Part shown: one piece after another, positions 1-12,342 of the stretch
How positions within the stretch are numbered: the stretch's first letter is position 1
Layout of the letters: each line of letters starts with the position of its first letter
Assembly: GCA_000320605.2 (NCBI GenBank)
Contig: KB445816.1
Coordinates: forward strand, 250,601-272,559
Source: Gelatoporia subvermispora B
Taxonomy: Eukaryota; Basidiomycota; Agaricomycetes; Polyporales; Gelatoporiaceae
Direction: 5' to 3'
Length of the DNA: 21,959 nucleotides
Notes under the pieces: generated by a model
What the model was told of the DNA's origin: nothing
Database searches by the model: none
What the model saw: the letters and a program-made list of their open reading frames with translations, nothing else
Translations under genes and position numbers: made by a program

Positions 1-1396
<1,396 letters not shown>

Positions 1397-2213
1397 ATAA
1401 CTGGAAATGATCTTCGACTGCATTGTAGGTTGTATTCATCACTGGTGTATCTTAGGTGTGCGCTTTCACATAAATTGTTGGAGTATGGACGACTAGTCAT
1501 ACAATGCCTGAGCTGGCACTTTGGAAGGAGACAACCGTCTCAGGCCCGCTGTCAGAACCGCACGAGGGCTTTCCGGGGATATACCGCTGGATCATGCAAC
1601 TTATGTGTACTTATCTCGTGCACAAAGGCAGCCTCCGTCGCTTCAGACCAATCATTCTAGATGGCACCCTGATGCTCTAGCCTCTAGCCAAGTAAACCTC
1701 ATGAACATGGAAAGCCAGTCAATTCACTGCAACGTGCATCGATCTATCTCGTCTTTGCTCGCGCGCCTGCGCCTTCATTCTGGCCACGTGGTCGTCACCA
1801 CATCGGGACTTGTGTGGTTGAAACTTGACGGCTTACAATTCACGAATAGCCTCATCGAGCAGCCGCACTGCGAGCATAGCACCGTACAGGCGACCATCCA
1901 TCTACTCATTTTTCCGTCGTTCATCTTCAGCTACTACGAGGCGAAAGGGGAGCTGCCACATGTCGGGAGCTGTCGTTGAAGTTTAAATTTTGACGGCTGG
2001 CACGCCGGACCCCCGGAACACCCTCTGACCTCGGTAATTCCGCTGGGCTTGGTTTCTGAGCCCTCCGCCGAACTTTCGCAGGAAGGGTCGCTCATAGAAA
2101 TGGTCGCATTGTGCAGTCACTGCCGCGGCCGTTCCCCTGTAAGCGACCTTCTACGCGCATGTGTCCCGTGGTGCCTCTCCGCGCAAACTAAAGGGCGATC
2201 CTGCTCAATCCTA
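1397..2213. other. Intergenic stretch with no supportable gene
   Basis: This lies between the MCM4 stop and the first recognisable FunK1-like codons. Short open frames exist, for example a 57-codon ATG frame starting near 1,504 and a 152-codon frame at 1,521-1,979. None has a recognisable domain, and I see no clear exon-intron pattern. It should hold the MCM4 3' UTR and possibly the lost 5' end of the following pseudogene. Confidence 0.5.
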
Positions 2214-4264
2214 GACTCGTGCACAGACTACCCACAGCCATCACCCGCACAAACCTGGCTGTGACAACGAAATTGCGGGAAATTTCGTCCGTGTCTCAGG
2301 TACAATACACGAATTCTTCGAGAAGATTTTGCATGTGGCCGATGCCAAAGTCCCTCGTAGACACAATGTCTCTCGGATCTTCCAGGATCTAAAAGCAACA
2401 ACGCAAGTGAATATGATCCTAGAAACCCTGGCGGGCATGTCTCACGATAGCGTACTACGACGTAATGACGTTTGAGTGACTTCATGCGTTTTTCTAGGTA
2501 CCAGGCTTGAATAAGCTCACCGAAAGTTTTTTGAAGGCGAAACGGATTAGCTTCATGGATACGCACAGCATCACAATCGGTTTTCCGTATGCCTCGTACA
2601 ACAAAGATGCTGATGGTTCGAAGCCGGACGTCAGCGCCACACTGCCTGGGGAAGTCTTCGAGGATCGACTGAAACTGACATGGAATCATGTCTCTCTGGT
2701 CTTTGTTATCATACCTGAGGAGGATCAAGATCCATTGTCCCCAACGAGGCAATTTCTCGGATGCCCGGACAAGGACACTCTGCGGCAACTTGTCATCAAC
2801 GCCCCGAACTTGATGGCTGCACACCTGAGCCTCTTCACATTTGTGATCGGAATTTACGACCCCTCGGCTCGTATCTATCGTTTTGACCGCGCCAGCTGTA
2901 TCGCATCCCCTCTGTTCAGCTATCGTGACGAGCCTGAGATTCTCCGCACATTTTTAGCACTTCGTCAACCCTCCTCACGGGGTCTGTTTCCGTGTGCTAG
3001 ATCCAACTGTAAAACTTGCTACGGATGAAGATCTTGATTGGGCCGACGAGACTCTGCAGAACAAGACCGGCAAGGGTCTCTCTTCGGAAGATCGAGCTAC
3101 CAGTCGATGGCTCGCGGTCTATTGCTTGGACAATGGACAGTGGTGTCCGGAAGCGGTTTCCAACGGTCAAGTTGCTGTTCTGGAATCATCACTTGTTCTC
3201 AAGATCGACAATCGTCTGGGCCACAATCGACGAGGTTTCAGGTGATATGTACACCCTCAAGGACACGTGACGACAATCTGTACGAGTTCATGCAACTGAG
3301 TACCTGAGGTTCTGGAAGCAGAAGTACCTCGATCCCGACAGACTCGAAGGACTACTGGAATCTGTCATCGAAGGTGACCTATCGCAGTGGGAACCGCGTC
3401 CGGATGATGGTAGTGAGTTCCTGTGTACTCCTATGTGCGACGCCAATTGAACGGTATTAGATCCATCCCAGGTAACTGACCTTAGCACGATGTCAGGGAG
3501 GGTGAGTGGCCGTGGGAAACCCGACGAATACTGTCATGTGGGTTTTGTGGTGGCTCCCATCAGCCGTCCGATTTTTCAAGTTCCGAAGTACGAAAGACAT
3601 GGTGGCCGCGATGCGCAGCACCATTAGAGGTACGATTCCACTCATCTTGTCTCTCACACGGTCTGATGATTGCATAGGTCACCGGACGGCACTCGTCGTA
3701 GGTCTATATCACCATGATACCAGTACAGGAAATGTGATGGCCATCAGTGGGAAGCAGAGGAAGAAACTTGGCTTACTGTCCGATTTTGATTGCAGTCACC
3801 GTATGCGCAGCATAGCTTTCAGAGCACTGCAAGGAACTGATGAAAACAATGTTGATCAGTTGACGCCGGAAGAACAAACTGTACGTTGTAGTGCTGTGTA
3901 CTCGATCAGCCGTACTGACAGATGTGCAGGATGCTCTGTACTTAAGGGCCCTAACGGTTCTTTGGAAGCCAAGAGAACCCAGAGCCTGATGGTACCTATC
4001 CCGCGGTCGCGGCGGTCCCTATCAACGCACGACGATGTTCTCGGGTTTTTGGGCGAAGCACTTGCTATGAACGGCTGGCCATGTGGTGACGAAGCTATCC
4101 AATTCGAGCTGCCAGAAGACGAGGAAGTTTCAAGATCACAAGCTACGACATTGCAGGTCCACAATGTTGACATTCAGAGGAAACATAGCCCAACGCACCG
4201 TGAACAGTCAAGTCGGGGTTTCCCCAAAAGGCGGCAATCCAGCAAAAATGGTGGCGGCCGCTGA
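2214..4264 (+). pseudogene. FunK1-type fungal protein kinase, decayed
   Basis: These are remnants of the basidiomycete-expanded FunK1 kinase family. In order: HEFFEKILHVADAKV (about 2,308-2,352); an intron at 2,452-2,497; then HLSLFTFVIGIYDPSARIYR (about 2,823-2,882), typical of the FunK1 N-lobe region; HFVNPP and LDPTVKLATDEDL (2,958-3,036); TIVWATIDEVSGDMYTLKDT (to 3,267); then, after an intron at 3,630-3,677, the catalytic-loop equivalent HHDTSTGNVM and the DFG-equivalent SDFDCS (about 3,780-3,795). Lesions: a frame change near 2,952-2,958; another between about 3,100 and 3,175; TGA at 3,268-3,270 where the family has the Trp of LKDxWR; and one extra T in the run at 3,572-3,576. No start codon was identified, and the C-lobe beyond about 3,880 is not recognisable, so the 3' limit is arbitrary. 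Some indels could be sequencing errors, but together with the nonsense codon they favour a pseudogene. Confidence 0.75.
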
Positions 4265-5037
4265 GGTCGTTGGCATGCGTTCCAGCACCCTCGTACACTT
4301 CCTATCGTTATTTACCAGGCCTTTTCTCGTCGTGTCTTACTCCTTGGGTTCGTTGAATATTCGCTCATTTTAGGGTCAGACTGCATTCTTGAACACGCTA
4401 CACATACCTGTAACACCGATAGCACTGTATGTACTGTTTATTGAGGCTTTAGAATACAACGTGCTGATTGTGGAATGAAACTACCAAATGTGACTATGCA
4501 TTCGAGTACTGAGATGAGCGAGAACGCGGGTGCGCTCAAGGATGAACGGTCAGACCAAGTTTCCGCTATAACTAAGAGGCATCGGACTAACATCTCACTT
4601 CGTACCTTCTCATCGTACTGCTGTTACATCGTAGACGCACCAGGTTTTCATTTTATGTATGACGAAGTCCACGACTGCTGCTGAACGAAGCGTCTAAACG
4701 ATCGGGACGCGCCTCTGTAATTCATCTAGATGGTACGTAGGGATACAATGTGTCTCCAGTGAGAAAGAAGTGCATAGGTATAGTGTATCGCAGCGAATTA
4801 CGACGAGGCGTGTTGTACAAGCAGTAAATGATCAAGCATACGGGTGTTCCGAAAAGCGACAACGAGAGATGTATAGTGCAGATGCGAACGACGAAGAGCA
4901 AAAATATGTCGGTGAAGAGATCCAGAGTTAAATGTACAGAGATCATCGCCACGCCCTCGGGGCTAGATGGAAGCAAAAGGCGAAAAAAACAGGGGAAGCC
5001 AAGGGCCAAGGAGTGGAGGATGCAGAGCTTAGTAAAA
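4265..5037. other. Intergenic stretch with no supportable gene
   Basis: This 3'-to-3' region separates the FunK1 relic and the transcription factor gene. It is less GC-rich than the gene to its right. A 69-codon open frame at 4,475-4,684 (+) and an antisense frame at 4,722-5,600 (-) have no recognisable content. The second overlaps the transcription factor's last exon in another frame and is a shadow there. Confidence 0.5.
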
Positions 5038-8000
5038 TCACCCAGTGTAGTATTTGTTGTATTCCGGCGCCCAGCCCATCGGAGCTTGCGCATGCTGCCA
5101 CTGTAGTATATGTGGATTCTGCATGGGCATCGTCTGCGGCGCCTGCTGGTACTCATGGCCCATTTGCGCAGGAATGCCATGGTCCTGCTTCCCGCCCTGA
5201 GCGTTGAATGAGAACTGCGGCTCGTGCGACGGCGTGGACATCGGCGGGCCCATGCTTCCTCGTGCGCTGCCCGTCGTGATCGGCGAGGGCGTGACAGTGT
5301 CGACCATCGATATGTTCTGCGCATGCGACATGGTGCCGGAGCTATCGTAGCCCGATGAAGGGGCGGGCAACTCGTACATGTAGTAATTCGACGGACTGGG
5401 CCCGCTGGCGTACGTTGTCGGGCTTTGCGCAGGTGGGGCGTAGTGAGTCTGATGTTGCGGCGGCTGCGGCTGGGTGTATACTGGGGCCTGCGTGGGTTCC
5501 GCGTATGTCTGATGAGTGTAGCGTTGCCGGTCGTCTTCGGGGGTGGAGTACTGCACTGGGTAGTCGTTAGTGCGCATTGTTTCGAACTGTGGAGAGCCAT
5601 TATGACTCTGGGGCGGCGGCGTCAAGAGCTCAGTGAACGCGGTTATAGGCGGCGGAACATGGGAGACAGGTGCAGCAGGCGGCGGTTGCGGTTGTGACGG
5701 AGGCGGAAGAGGCGGGGCGTTGACAGAGGTTGCCGAGACAGGCGTCGCGGAGGAGTGCCCTCGTTGGCGGACGGCAGGAGGGACGTGATTCGGGCGCACA
5801 CGTATCCCGACCGTCGGGTACTTCGTCTTCTCCCTGTCCTTCTCCTTGCTCCTCTCCTTGTCCCGCTTGTCGTCCTTCTCCTTCAGCTTCTTCTCAGCCC
5901 TCGATTTCGGCTCCGGTGCGGACGCGTCCCTGGTTGGCGCAGGCGCCGTGGGCTTCGGGTGGGGCGCGGGCCTCGGATGGTCTGTCTTCGACGCAACGGC
6001 GGCACCGACGAACGGAAAGCGGAAGTCGCCCGGCAGGTGTTCGCCCTCGGGCTCGAGCTCGCCGTGCTTGCGCTTCGCACCCGCAGCGGCGGCGCTCGCA
6101 TTGCGCGTGCGCGCGGCCTCCGCCTTGTGCATCATGATCTCCACAATGCGTATCGCCTCCGCCCTGCTGCGCTCGGCATGTGCGCCCTCGACGCCGCCGC
6201 GGGCCGCGCCGAGCCGTCGGAGGATCTCCACGGCGGACGCGACGCTCTTCATCGCCTCGCCCGTGAGCATGTTCGTCGGCTGCTGCACGAGCGCGTGTGC
6301 GCACACGACCGCCGCCTCGAACAGCGTCCGCCCAAAGTCGTAGAAGTCGAATGCGGCTGGCCGTGTGTCCTGCCATACACGGTGCAGCACGCGCGACGCG
6401 AAGATGATCGCGTGCGCCGCGCTGATCGTCCCGAAGAACGCCTGGTGTCCGGGCCGCCCCGTGTTCAGGCTCGCCTCCTTCAGGAAGGGCAGGTACAGCT
6501 TCAGGATGACGCGGTTGGCGAGTATGACGAGTTCGCACTGCTGCGCGAGCAGGAAGGGCGACCCTGGAGACGAGCCCGTGGTGAGATGCGAAGGGTCCTG
6601 GCTCATGTCCAACCGGAACGCCTCGGGGAGCTCGCTCAAGAACGAAGTCACGTTCGACTCGAAGCCTGCCGCCTGGTCGATGGAGAGCTCGCCAGGGTCG
6701 TCCGAGAGCGGATCTCTGAACGTTTGTTTCTTTACATTTTTCACCAACTGAGCCAGTCTGCTCGCAGTAAGCACAACGCGGTCAGCGACATCGCGAGTTG
6801 AGTCACAGCCGGGGGACAGCACTCACCTGCACTTCAGGACAAAGTACGCTGTCCCTTTTTCGCTGCCTTCCCCGCCCGTCGATGCAGGCAGCGTCATCGA
6901 GGACGGGCTGAACTGCTCCTCGTCGACCTCGGCAGGCAGGCGTGTCGTGAACGAGTTGTCCGCAATCAGCGGCGGGTGACCCATGCAGTCCGACACGAAT
7001 CTGCCCTGCATCAATCCCGCCCAGCTTACAAGGACGGCTGCAACACTCACAAATCGTAATAAAACACATCCCACCACACGCGCCTCCGGGTCTCCGCGTC
7101 GAACACGCTGTACACGCCCGCCGCACAGTCGTCCGGGTCGTGCGCGAGGCCCATCATCCGCGCGACATTGATCATCTTGCCCACCTGCAGTGCCGCACGG
7201 TCAGCTCCTCACCAGACTCAGCCCTAAGCAGAGGAGAAGACCTACCAACGGGAACACGCCCTGTGCGACGCACGTGCGCCCGTCGTGCAGCAGGTACAAC
7301 ACCTGCAGGAGCATCGCGACGACCGCGTCCAGGTCGTACGGCGCCGTCTTCTCGAACACGCCCAGCGCCTGCTCCGACAGCGCGTGCAGCGCCGCCGGGT
7401 CCGCCTCCGCGCCCTCCGCCCCGAGCGCACCCAGCGCAAACGCCGCGCTCGCAACCGCGAAGAAGCTCAGCGTCGGGTGCGGTCCGCCCGGGATCTGCGC
7501 CTGCGCCTGCGCCCTCTGCGCGCCCTTCTTCGTTGCCGCGCCCGACCCAAAAATATCCCGCGCCAGCTCTGCCATGTACGGCTTCCCGCGTGCCTGGAGC
7601 TCGGCCTGCGACGCCGGGATCGGCGCATCACCGGCACTCTCGCCCCACGCAAACATCGCCTCGACGCGCTGCACAAAGTGGCGCACGTTGAAGCACGGGT
7701 GCAGCAGCATCGTGTCGGCCAGCGCGCTCAGGAGCCGTGGCCGCGCTGAGGGCGAGGGGAGCCGCGCAAGCAGCGCCGGCGTCACCTGCGGCGGCGATCC
7801 CTCGCGCGCGTAGAACGCCTCGATCGGGACCGGGGGCACAAACTGTGCCGCGGTGTACGGCGCGCTCGTGGCGCCCGCGGGCGAGGCGGGTGGAAGTGCG
7901 CCTGGTGAGGGTTCCTTCTTGACGCGGCCCGAGCCCGCTGTGTGCTGGCGCCCTCCGCTTGCTGCTGGGTTCGTGCTTGTGATAGGGTCGACAACACGCA

Positions 8001-8440
8001 TGCGCGGGTCGATGCCGAGCTCCTCGAGCTCGCCGAGCCATATGCTCGCGACGTCCTCGAGGCTGATGACGACGGAGCTGCCTGCCGCGCCCGTCGCGAG
8101 GAGTGCGCGGTCGAGCGGGGGCGCGCTCGTCCCCGCGAAGTGGATTGCGAATGCGGGCGCACCCGCGCCCGCGGATTCGGGCTGCACACCAAAAGGCGCC
8201 TTGAACTGCGCGGGGGAGCCGGTGGTGAGCTGTTCCAGCGTGCCCTCGACGTTCATGAGGCGGTTGCGTAGGGATTGCACGTCGCTGCGGGAGTCGTTCG
8301 GTTTAGGGCGGGCAGTGGAAGGATGGGACGTACACTTTCTCTGCCGCTGCGGCGGAGTAGATGCAGCGCGCGGTAGAGTCGCGCTTGAGGCAGGAGCCGC
8401 AGGGCGTGCGGCGGTCGCAATTGAGTTTCAGCCGCTTGCA
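5038..8440 (-). CDS. Zn(II)2Cys6 fungal-specific transcription factor, first exon missing
   Basis: This is a nuclear DNA-binding regulator of the Gal4-like binuclear zinc cluster family. Exons (minus strand) are 8440-8334, 8284-7246, 7184-7051, 7000-6827 and 6757-5038. Introns are 49-69 nt, and the exons total 1,058 codons with stop. The first exon opens in the middle of the zinc cluster: CKRLKLNCDRRTPCGSC supplies five of its six cysteine-type ligand positions up to that point, ended by a Cys shortly after. The first Cys and the start codon should lie in an upstream exon that is not present. After a short linker (QSLRNRLMNVEGTLEQL, coiled-coil-like) comes the fungal transcription factor domain, with RRRVWWDVFYYDLFVSDCMG spanning an intron and GHPPLIAD. 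The C-terminal third is low complexity: a Lys/Glu/Asp-rich run near 5,830-5,900 and a Pro/Gln/Tyr-rich tail ending YNKYYTG. The target genes cannot be told from sequence. Very high GC explains the long antisense shadow frames. Confidence 0.88.
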
Positions 8441-8601
8441 CTGCAGAGGGGAGGATGTGAGTTCAAGCAAGTGATGAGCAAGTCAGAAGCAAACTGGACG
8501 CAGGCACGCAGGGAGATGAACGAGAGAACATCAAAGAGAGGTGGGCATCCCAGTGATGGGTAATAATGTGTGTGGGGCGGGGAAGCGAGGATCGAAGCTG
8601 A
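8441..8601. other. Stretch upstream of the truncated transcription factor gene
   Basis: On the minus strand this should hold the 5' intron and first exon of the transcription factor. The acceptor CTGCAG at 8,446-8,441 is clear. No frame in the next 160 bases contains the expected Met...Cys-x2-Cys start of a zinc cluster, and the stretch then ends abruptly at the duplicated sulfite reductase segment. Confidence 0.6.
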
Positions 8602-8807
8602 GGCCGTTCTCGATAAAGCAAGTGAAGTGGTGCTTGCCGCTCGCGTCTGTGTGCCAGCCGAAGTCGTCGATGTTGCGGTCAAATGTGAATGGACGTGCGG
8701 GCTGAAGTTGGTATCCGAGCAGCTTCTCGACCTCGCCCTTGAAGACGTCGAGGCCCATCCTATCGATGGTGTATTTCAAACGCGCGTTCTAACAACCGGT
8801 CAACACT
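8602..8807. repeat. Duplicated sulfite reductase exon fragment (copy 1)
   Basis: These 206 bases match 9,804-10,009 in the same orientation, with a single mismatch (the codon read as Thr here is Ala in the other copy, in PF[T/A]FDRNIDDFGW). The copy starts inside the ferredoxin-like exon of the MET5 homologue and ends a few bases into its upstream intron. It includes the splice acceptor but no other part of the gene. It therefore cannot be expressed as sulfite reductase. Sequence on both sides is unrelated to the flanks of the other copy. Confidence 0.95.
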
Positions 8808-8994
8808 GGTGCGGTCGTGCCGGTGAAGCTCCGAAAATGTCCAGCGGATATGGCCCAGGGTGTCCGGAACACCGCGAGATGGAGTGTTGATCTACAGCGA
8901 GCGTGCGGATATACATTGCGGCGGATGACTACAGATACATTGTGCCCTATCTTCCTATACAAAAGTAACAACAGATCGTGTTCGCGGAGTCCCT
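8808..8994. other. 3' flank of the sulfite reductase gene
   Basis: This is a short stretch between the duplicated fragment and the MET5-type stop codon at 8,997-8,995. It presumably carries the 3' UTR and polyadenylation signal of that gene. I see no open frame or motif worth calling. Confidence 0.4.
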
Positions 8995-9803
8995 TCATGA
9001 CGATGCGACGGCAATCTCGCCGCCCATCTTGTCGTACCAAGCCTTGCCGGAAGTTGTCGCAGCGATGTAGCCCGCACGGATGACGAAGTCGCCGAAGTGC
9101 TCGCCTTCGTGCCTCTCCAAGGCGTAACGTTTGATCATTGGCTTGAGAATGGCGAGGATCTCCGGCTCCGTCACCGTTTCTAATCGAATCGGTCGGTGAT
9201 AAGCCTCAGTCCCATGATACTGAGCTCTCCACACCTCTGTAGATCTTGTTCAGTCTTTGACCGTGGTAGCCACCACCGAGCAACATCAGATATGTGCCAG
9301 GCGCTTTGCCCCGACAAATGCAACCTCTGGGGAAAACATTGAGATGATAATTATGTGAAGCAGACTACGACACGTACCTGCGACATATGGACGTGCGCAG
9401 CCGTTAGGACAGCCAGTCATACGCATGACGATCGAATCGTTGCGCAGACCGTTCTCCTCGCAGATTTTTTCTACCTTGTCAATCAGGATGGGGAGGTATC
9501 GCTCCGATTCCGCCATTGCGAGACCTGTACACAACATTGAGCACCCATAATGAGCCTGACAAGATAAATACTCACCGCATGTCGGGAACGCAACGCAAGC
9601 CGATGACGAGAGCCTGAGAGCAGATTGCGAGAGGTTATCCAGCTTGTACTGCGCCAGCAGATCCTTGATCTGCGGCAGATCCTCCGTCGCGACGTCAGTA
9701 ACGACGAGGTGCTGGTTCGCCGTGAGGCGGAAAGTGCCCTTGTGCACCTTCGCGATTTCCCGCAGGCCAGCCTTAAAGTCGCGGTCGGGTTCGTCCTGGA
9801 TAC

Positions 9804-10009
9804 GGCCGTTCTCGATAAAGCAAGTGAAGTGGTGCTTGCCGCTCGCGTCTGTGTGCCAGCCGAAGTCGTCGATGTTGCGGTCAAATGCGAATGGACGTGC
9901 GGGCTGAAGTTGGTATCCGAGCAGCTTCTCGACCTCGCCCTTGAAGACGTCGAGGCCCATCCTATCGATGGTGTATTTCAAACGCGCGTTCTAACAACCG
10001 GTCAACACT
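9804..10009. repeat. Sulfite reductase exon segment that is duplicated (copy 2, in place)
   Basis: This is the native location of the 206-base segment also found at 8,602-8,807. Here it is continuous with the rest of the exon (9,990-9,576) on one side and with the intron after the microexon on the other. Confidence 0.95.
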
Positions 10010-10041
10010 TTCTTCGTAGCGCAAATTGAGAATCTACATAC

Positions 10042-10048
10042 CTTGCGG
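10042..10048 (-). other. 7-nt microexon of the MET5 homologue
   Basis: Seven bases, CCGCAAG, lie between acceptor TATAG (10,049-10,050 is the AG) and donor GTATGT (from 10,041). Flanking introns are 10,117-10,049 (69 nt, donor GTAAGT) and 10,041-9,991 (51 nt). Splicing through it gives NRE-D-RK-NARLKYTIDRMG in frame, which matches the conserved family pattern of DRK followed by ARLKYT. Skipping it would lose the frame. Confidence 0.8.
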
Positions 10049-10893
10049 CTATAAATGCAATTGCAAAGGGAGATGATCAGCGGCTACACCACAGGCTGAC
10101 AGGGCCGTCGAACTTACTCCTCTCGGTTTCCGTTATCCCTCTGGACAAGCATGATTTTCTCCGCGACCTCGCAGCCCTGCTCAACAGTACAGAAGCCGAG
10201 AACATCACCAAGACGGGGGTATGTCTTCTTGTTGCCGTGGGTCACACCCATACCACCGCCCGCAGTGACGTTGAAGCCAGCAAGCTCACCCTTCTCGTCG
10301 ACGATGGCAATGAACCCGACATCATTAGCGAAGATATCGACATCGTTAGTAGGAGGGACTGCAACTGCCACTTTGAACTACACGCGTACAACCTGTCAGA
10401 GAGATCGCTCACAAGAGCGATAGGCAACCGACCTTGCGGGGAAGATAGAATTCGCCGTACAGCGGCTCTACGTCCTTCAAGGCATCACCAGCGACAAGCT
10501 TCTTGTCAAGCCAGATCTCATGGTATGCAGTGGTCCGGGGGAGCAGCCGCTCGCTGACCCTCTTCGCGAACTCGTATACCTGGGCATGGAGCTTAGAGAG
10601 CGAAGGGATGGCAGAAACGATGACGTTCCTGTAATGGAGCGAGGATGAGCTAGATGCTATAACCAAGGTGTGATCGGCTTTACGCACCTGTTCACATCAC
10701 CGCACGCCGCGAGGGTATCGAGCAGCGCTCTGTTAATGTCCTGGATAGCGGACTTAAGGTGGCGCTTGATGACTCCGTGGAACTGGAACGTCTGCCGCGT
10801 CGTGATCTTGAACGTCCCGTTTCCGTGCTCGTCCGCGATCTGGTCCATCATGAACCACTGGTCGGGCTTGCACACGCCACCGGGCATGCGGAC

Positions 10894-11821
10894 NNNNNNN
10901 NNNNNNNNNNNNNNNNNNNNNNNNNNNNNNNNNNNNNNNNNNNNNNNNNNNNNNNNNNNNNNNNNNNNNNNNNNNNNNNNNNNNNNNNNNNNNNNNNNNN
11001 NNNNNNNNNNNNNNNNNNNNNNNNNNNNNNNNNNNNNNNNNNNNNNNNNNNNNNNNNNNNNNNNNNNNNNNNNNNNNNNNNNNNNNNNNNNNNNNNNNNN
11101 NNNNNNNNNNNNNNNNNNNNNNNNNNNNNNNNNNNNNNNNNNNNNNNNNNNNNNNNNNNNNNNNNNNNNNNNNNNNNNNNNNNNNNNNNNNNNNNNNNNN
11201 NNNNNNNNNNNNNNNNNNNNNNNNNNNNNNNNNNNNNNNNNNNNNNNNNNNNNNNNNNNNNNNNNNNNNNNNNNNNNNNNNNNNNNNNNNNNNNNNNNNN
11301 NNNNNNNNNNNNNNNNNNNNNNNNNNNNNNNNNNNNNNNNNNNNNNNNNNNNNNNNNNNNNNNNNNNNNNNNNNNNNNNNNNNNNNNNNNNNNNNNNNNN
11401 NNNNNNNNNNNNNNNNNNNNNNNNNNNNNNNNNNNNNNNNNNNNNNNNNNNNNNNNNNNNNNNNNNNNNNNNNNNNNNNNNNNNNNNNNNNNNNNNNNNN
11501 NNNNNNNNNNNNNNNNNNNNNNNNNNNNNNNNNNNNNNNNNNNNNNNNNNNNNNNNNNNNNNNNNNNNNNNNNNNNNNNNNNNNNNNNNNNNNNNNNNNN
11601 NNNNNNNNNNNNNNNNNNNNNNNNNNNNNNNNNNNNNNNNNNNNNNNNNNNNNNNNNNNNNNNNNNNNNNNNNNNNNNNNNNNNNNNNNNNNNNNNNNNN
11701 NNNNNNNNNNNNNNNNNNNNNNNNNNNNNNNNNNNNNNNNNNNNNNNNNNNNNNNNNNNNNNNNNNNNNNNNNNNNNNNNNNNNNNNNNNNNNNNNNNNN
11801 NNNNNNNNNNNNNNNNNNNNN
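10894..11821. other. Assembly gap (928 N)
   Basis: This is a run of unknown bases inside the sulfite reductase gene. The protein on each side (VASVAVYSSY before, [13 protein letters not shown] after) leaves roughly the length expected for the intervening flavodoxin-like region. The gap size is therefore plausible, but its content is unknown. Confidence 0.99.
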
Positions 11822-12283
11822 TACATGTGTGTACGACGAGTACACGGCGACGCTCGCGACGTACACGTCTCCGTGGTTCATCGCGTACAAGCCGACGTCC
11901 TGCTTGCGGCGGCTTGGATCGGACGTATTGCGTGCAGAGTAGGGCAGGGTATCGAGAACAAGGATATTGATGTTAAGCTTCGACGCAATTGCGTGGTGCA
12001 AGCCAGATGCGCCGAGGTCGTACGACCACGCATCAGAGCCGATGATCCAGCGCGATCGTGCGTTCAGGTGCGAGCGGAGAGAGAAGACGCGTTCCGCAGC
12101 GACTTGCGAGGGTTTGAGCTCCTCGAGCGCAGCGATGATCTCCTCGCCAACCTTCTTGCTCTTGACGCCGTCGTCCTTGACAAGGACCCATTGCTGAGCA
12201 GTGCGTGCAGCTCAGCCGGTATAGAGGCATCCTGAAGTAGCTCCTGCACAACCGAGACGAGCTCTGCGCGCTCTTCAAACTCT

Positions 12284-12309
12284 CCGCCATCAGGAAAGAC
12301 ACCCTAATC
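12284..12309 (+). repeat. Left terminal inverted repeat
   Basis: Read inward on the plus strand it begins CCGCCATCAGGAAAGACACC. It matches the reverse complement of 19,301-19,326 at 20 of 26 positions, including an uninterrupted 11-mer. Confidence 0.75.
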
Positions 12310-12330
12310 GGGTAGTTCCGTGCCACCATA

Positions 12331-12342
12331 TGTAGCGCCCGT
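12331..12342 (+). repeat. Left subterminal inverted repeat TGTAGCGCCCGT
   Basis: This exact 12-mer matches in inverted orientation at 19,170-19,181. Similarity extends outward (CGTGCC…ACC…TGTAGCGCCCGT on both sides). Subterminal repeats are typical binding sites for accessory or transposase proteins in CACTA-like elements; that role here is inferred. Confidence 0.75.

Larger units (their letters stand above)
8995..12283 (-). pseudogene. MET5: Sulfite reductase beta subunit (MET5-type), downstream part, disrupted
   Basis: This subunit of NADPH sulfite reductase reduces sulfite to sulfide at a siroheme-4Fe4S centre in sulfate assimilation. Minus-strand segments: 12283-11822 (then 928 N), 10893-10688, 10628-10433, 10377-10118, microexon 10048-10042, 9990-9576, 9524-9378, 9326-9235 and 9179-8995. 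The first segment shows WIIGSDAWSYDLG, DVGLYAMNHGDVYVASVAVY and other hallmarks of the pyruvate:ferredoxin-oxidoreductase-like half. Later come [43 protein letters not shown] and the cluster ligands CVAFPTC and TGCPNGCARP. The C-terminus reads FKRYALER-like ([17 protein letters not shown]). Lesions: the frame breaks near 12,190-12,205 (between AELHALLSN and QQWVLVKDD), and two surplus bases at about 9,308-9,311 break VG/KAPGTYLM. The gene's upstream part continues at 19,327, beyond the inserted element. The flavodoxin-like region would fall in the N gap. Confidence 0.92.

Noticed and set aside
4722..5600. 292-codon minus-strand open frame
   Set aside because: It overlaps the 3' end of the transcription factor in another frame. 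The Arg/Thr-rich text and the AT-rich tail look like chance reading.
5755..6801. 348-codon open frame on the plus strand
   Set aside because: It is antisense to the last exon of the zinc-cluster transcription factor. High GC at third positions leaves the opposite strand free of stops; its Arg/Leu-rich content has no domain.
7285..8271. Plus-strand Arg-rich open frames
   Set aside because: They are shadows of the transcription factor exon 8,284-7,246, which has motifs and matching splice sites.
8531..8779. Open frame resembling a second sulfite reductase gene
   Set aside because: It is only the 206-bp duplicated fragment; no other part of the enzyme follows or precedes it in frame.
10657..12235. 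Long open frames of 389-521 codons crossing 10,894-11,821
   Set aside because: They are open only because the N run contains no stops. The real content is sulfite reductase exons on the minus strand on both sides.
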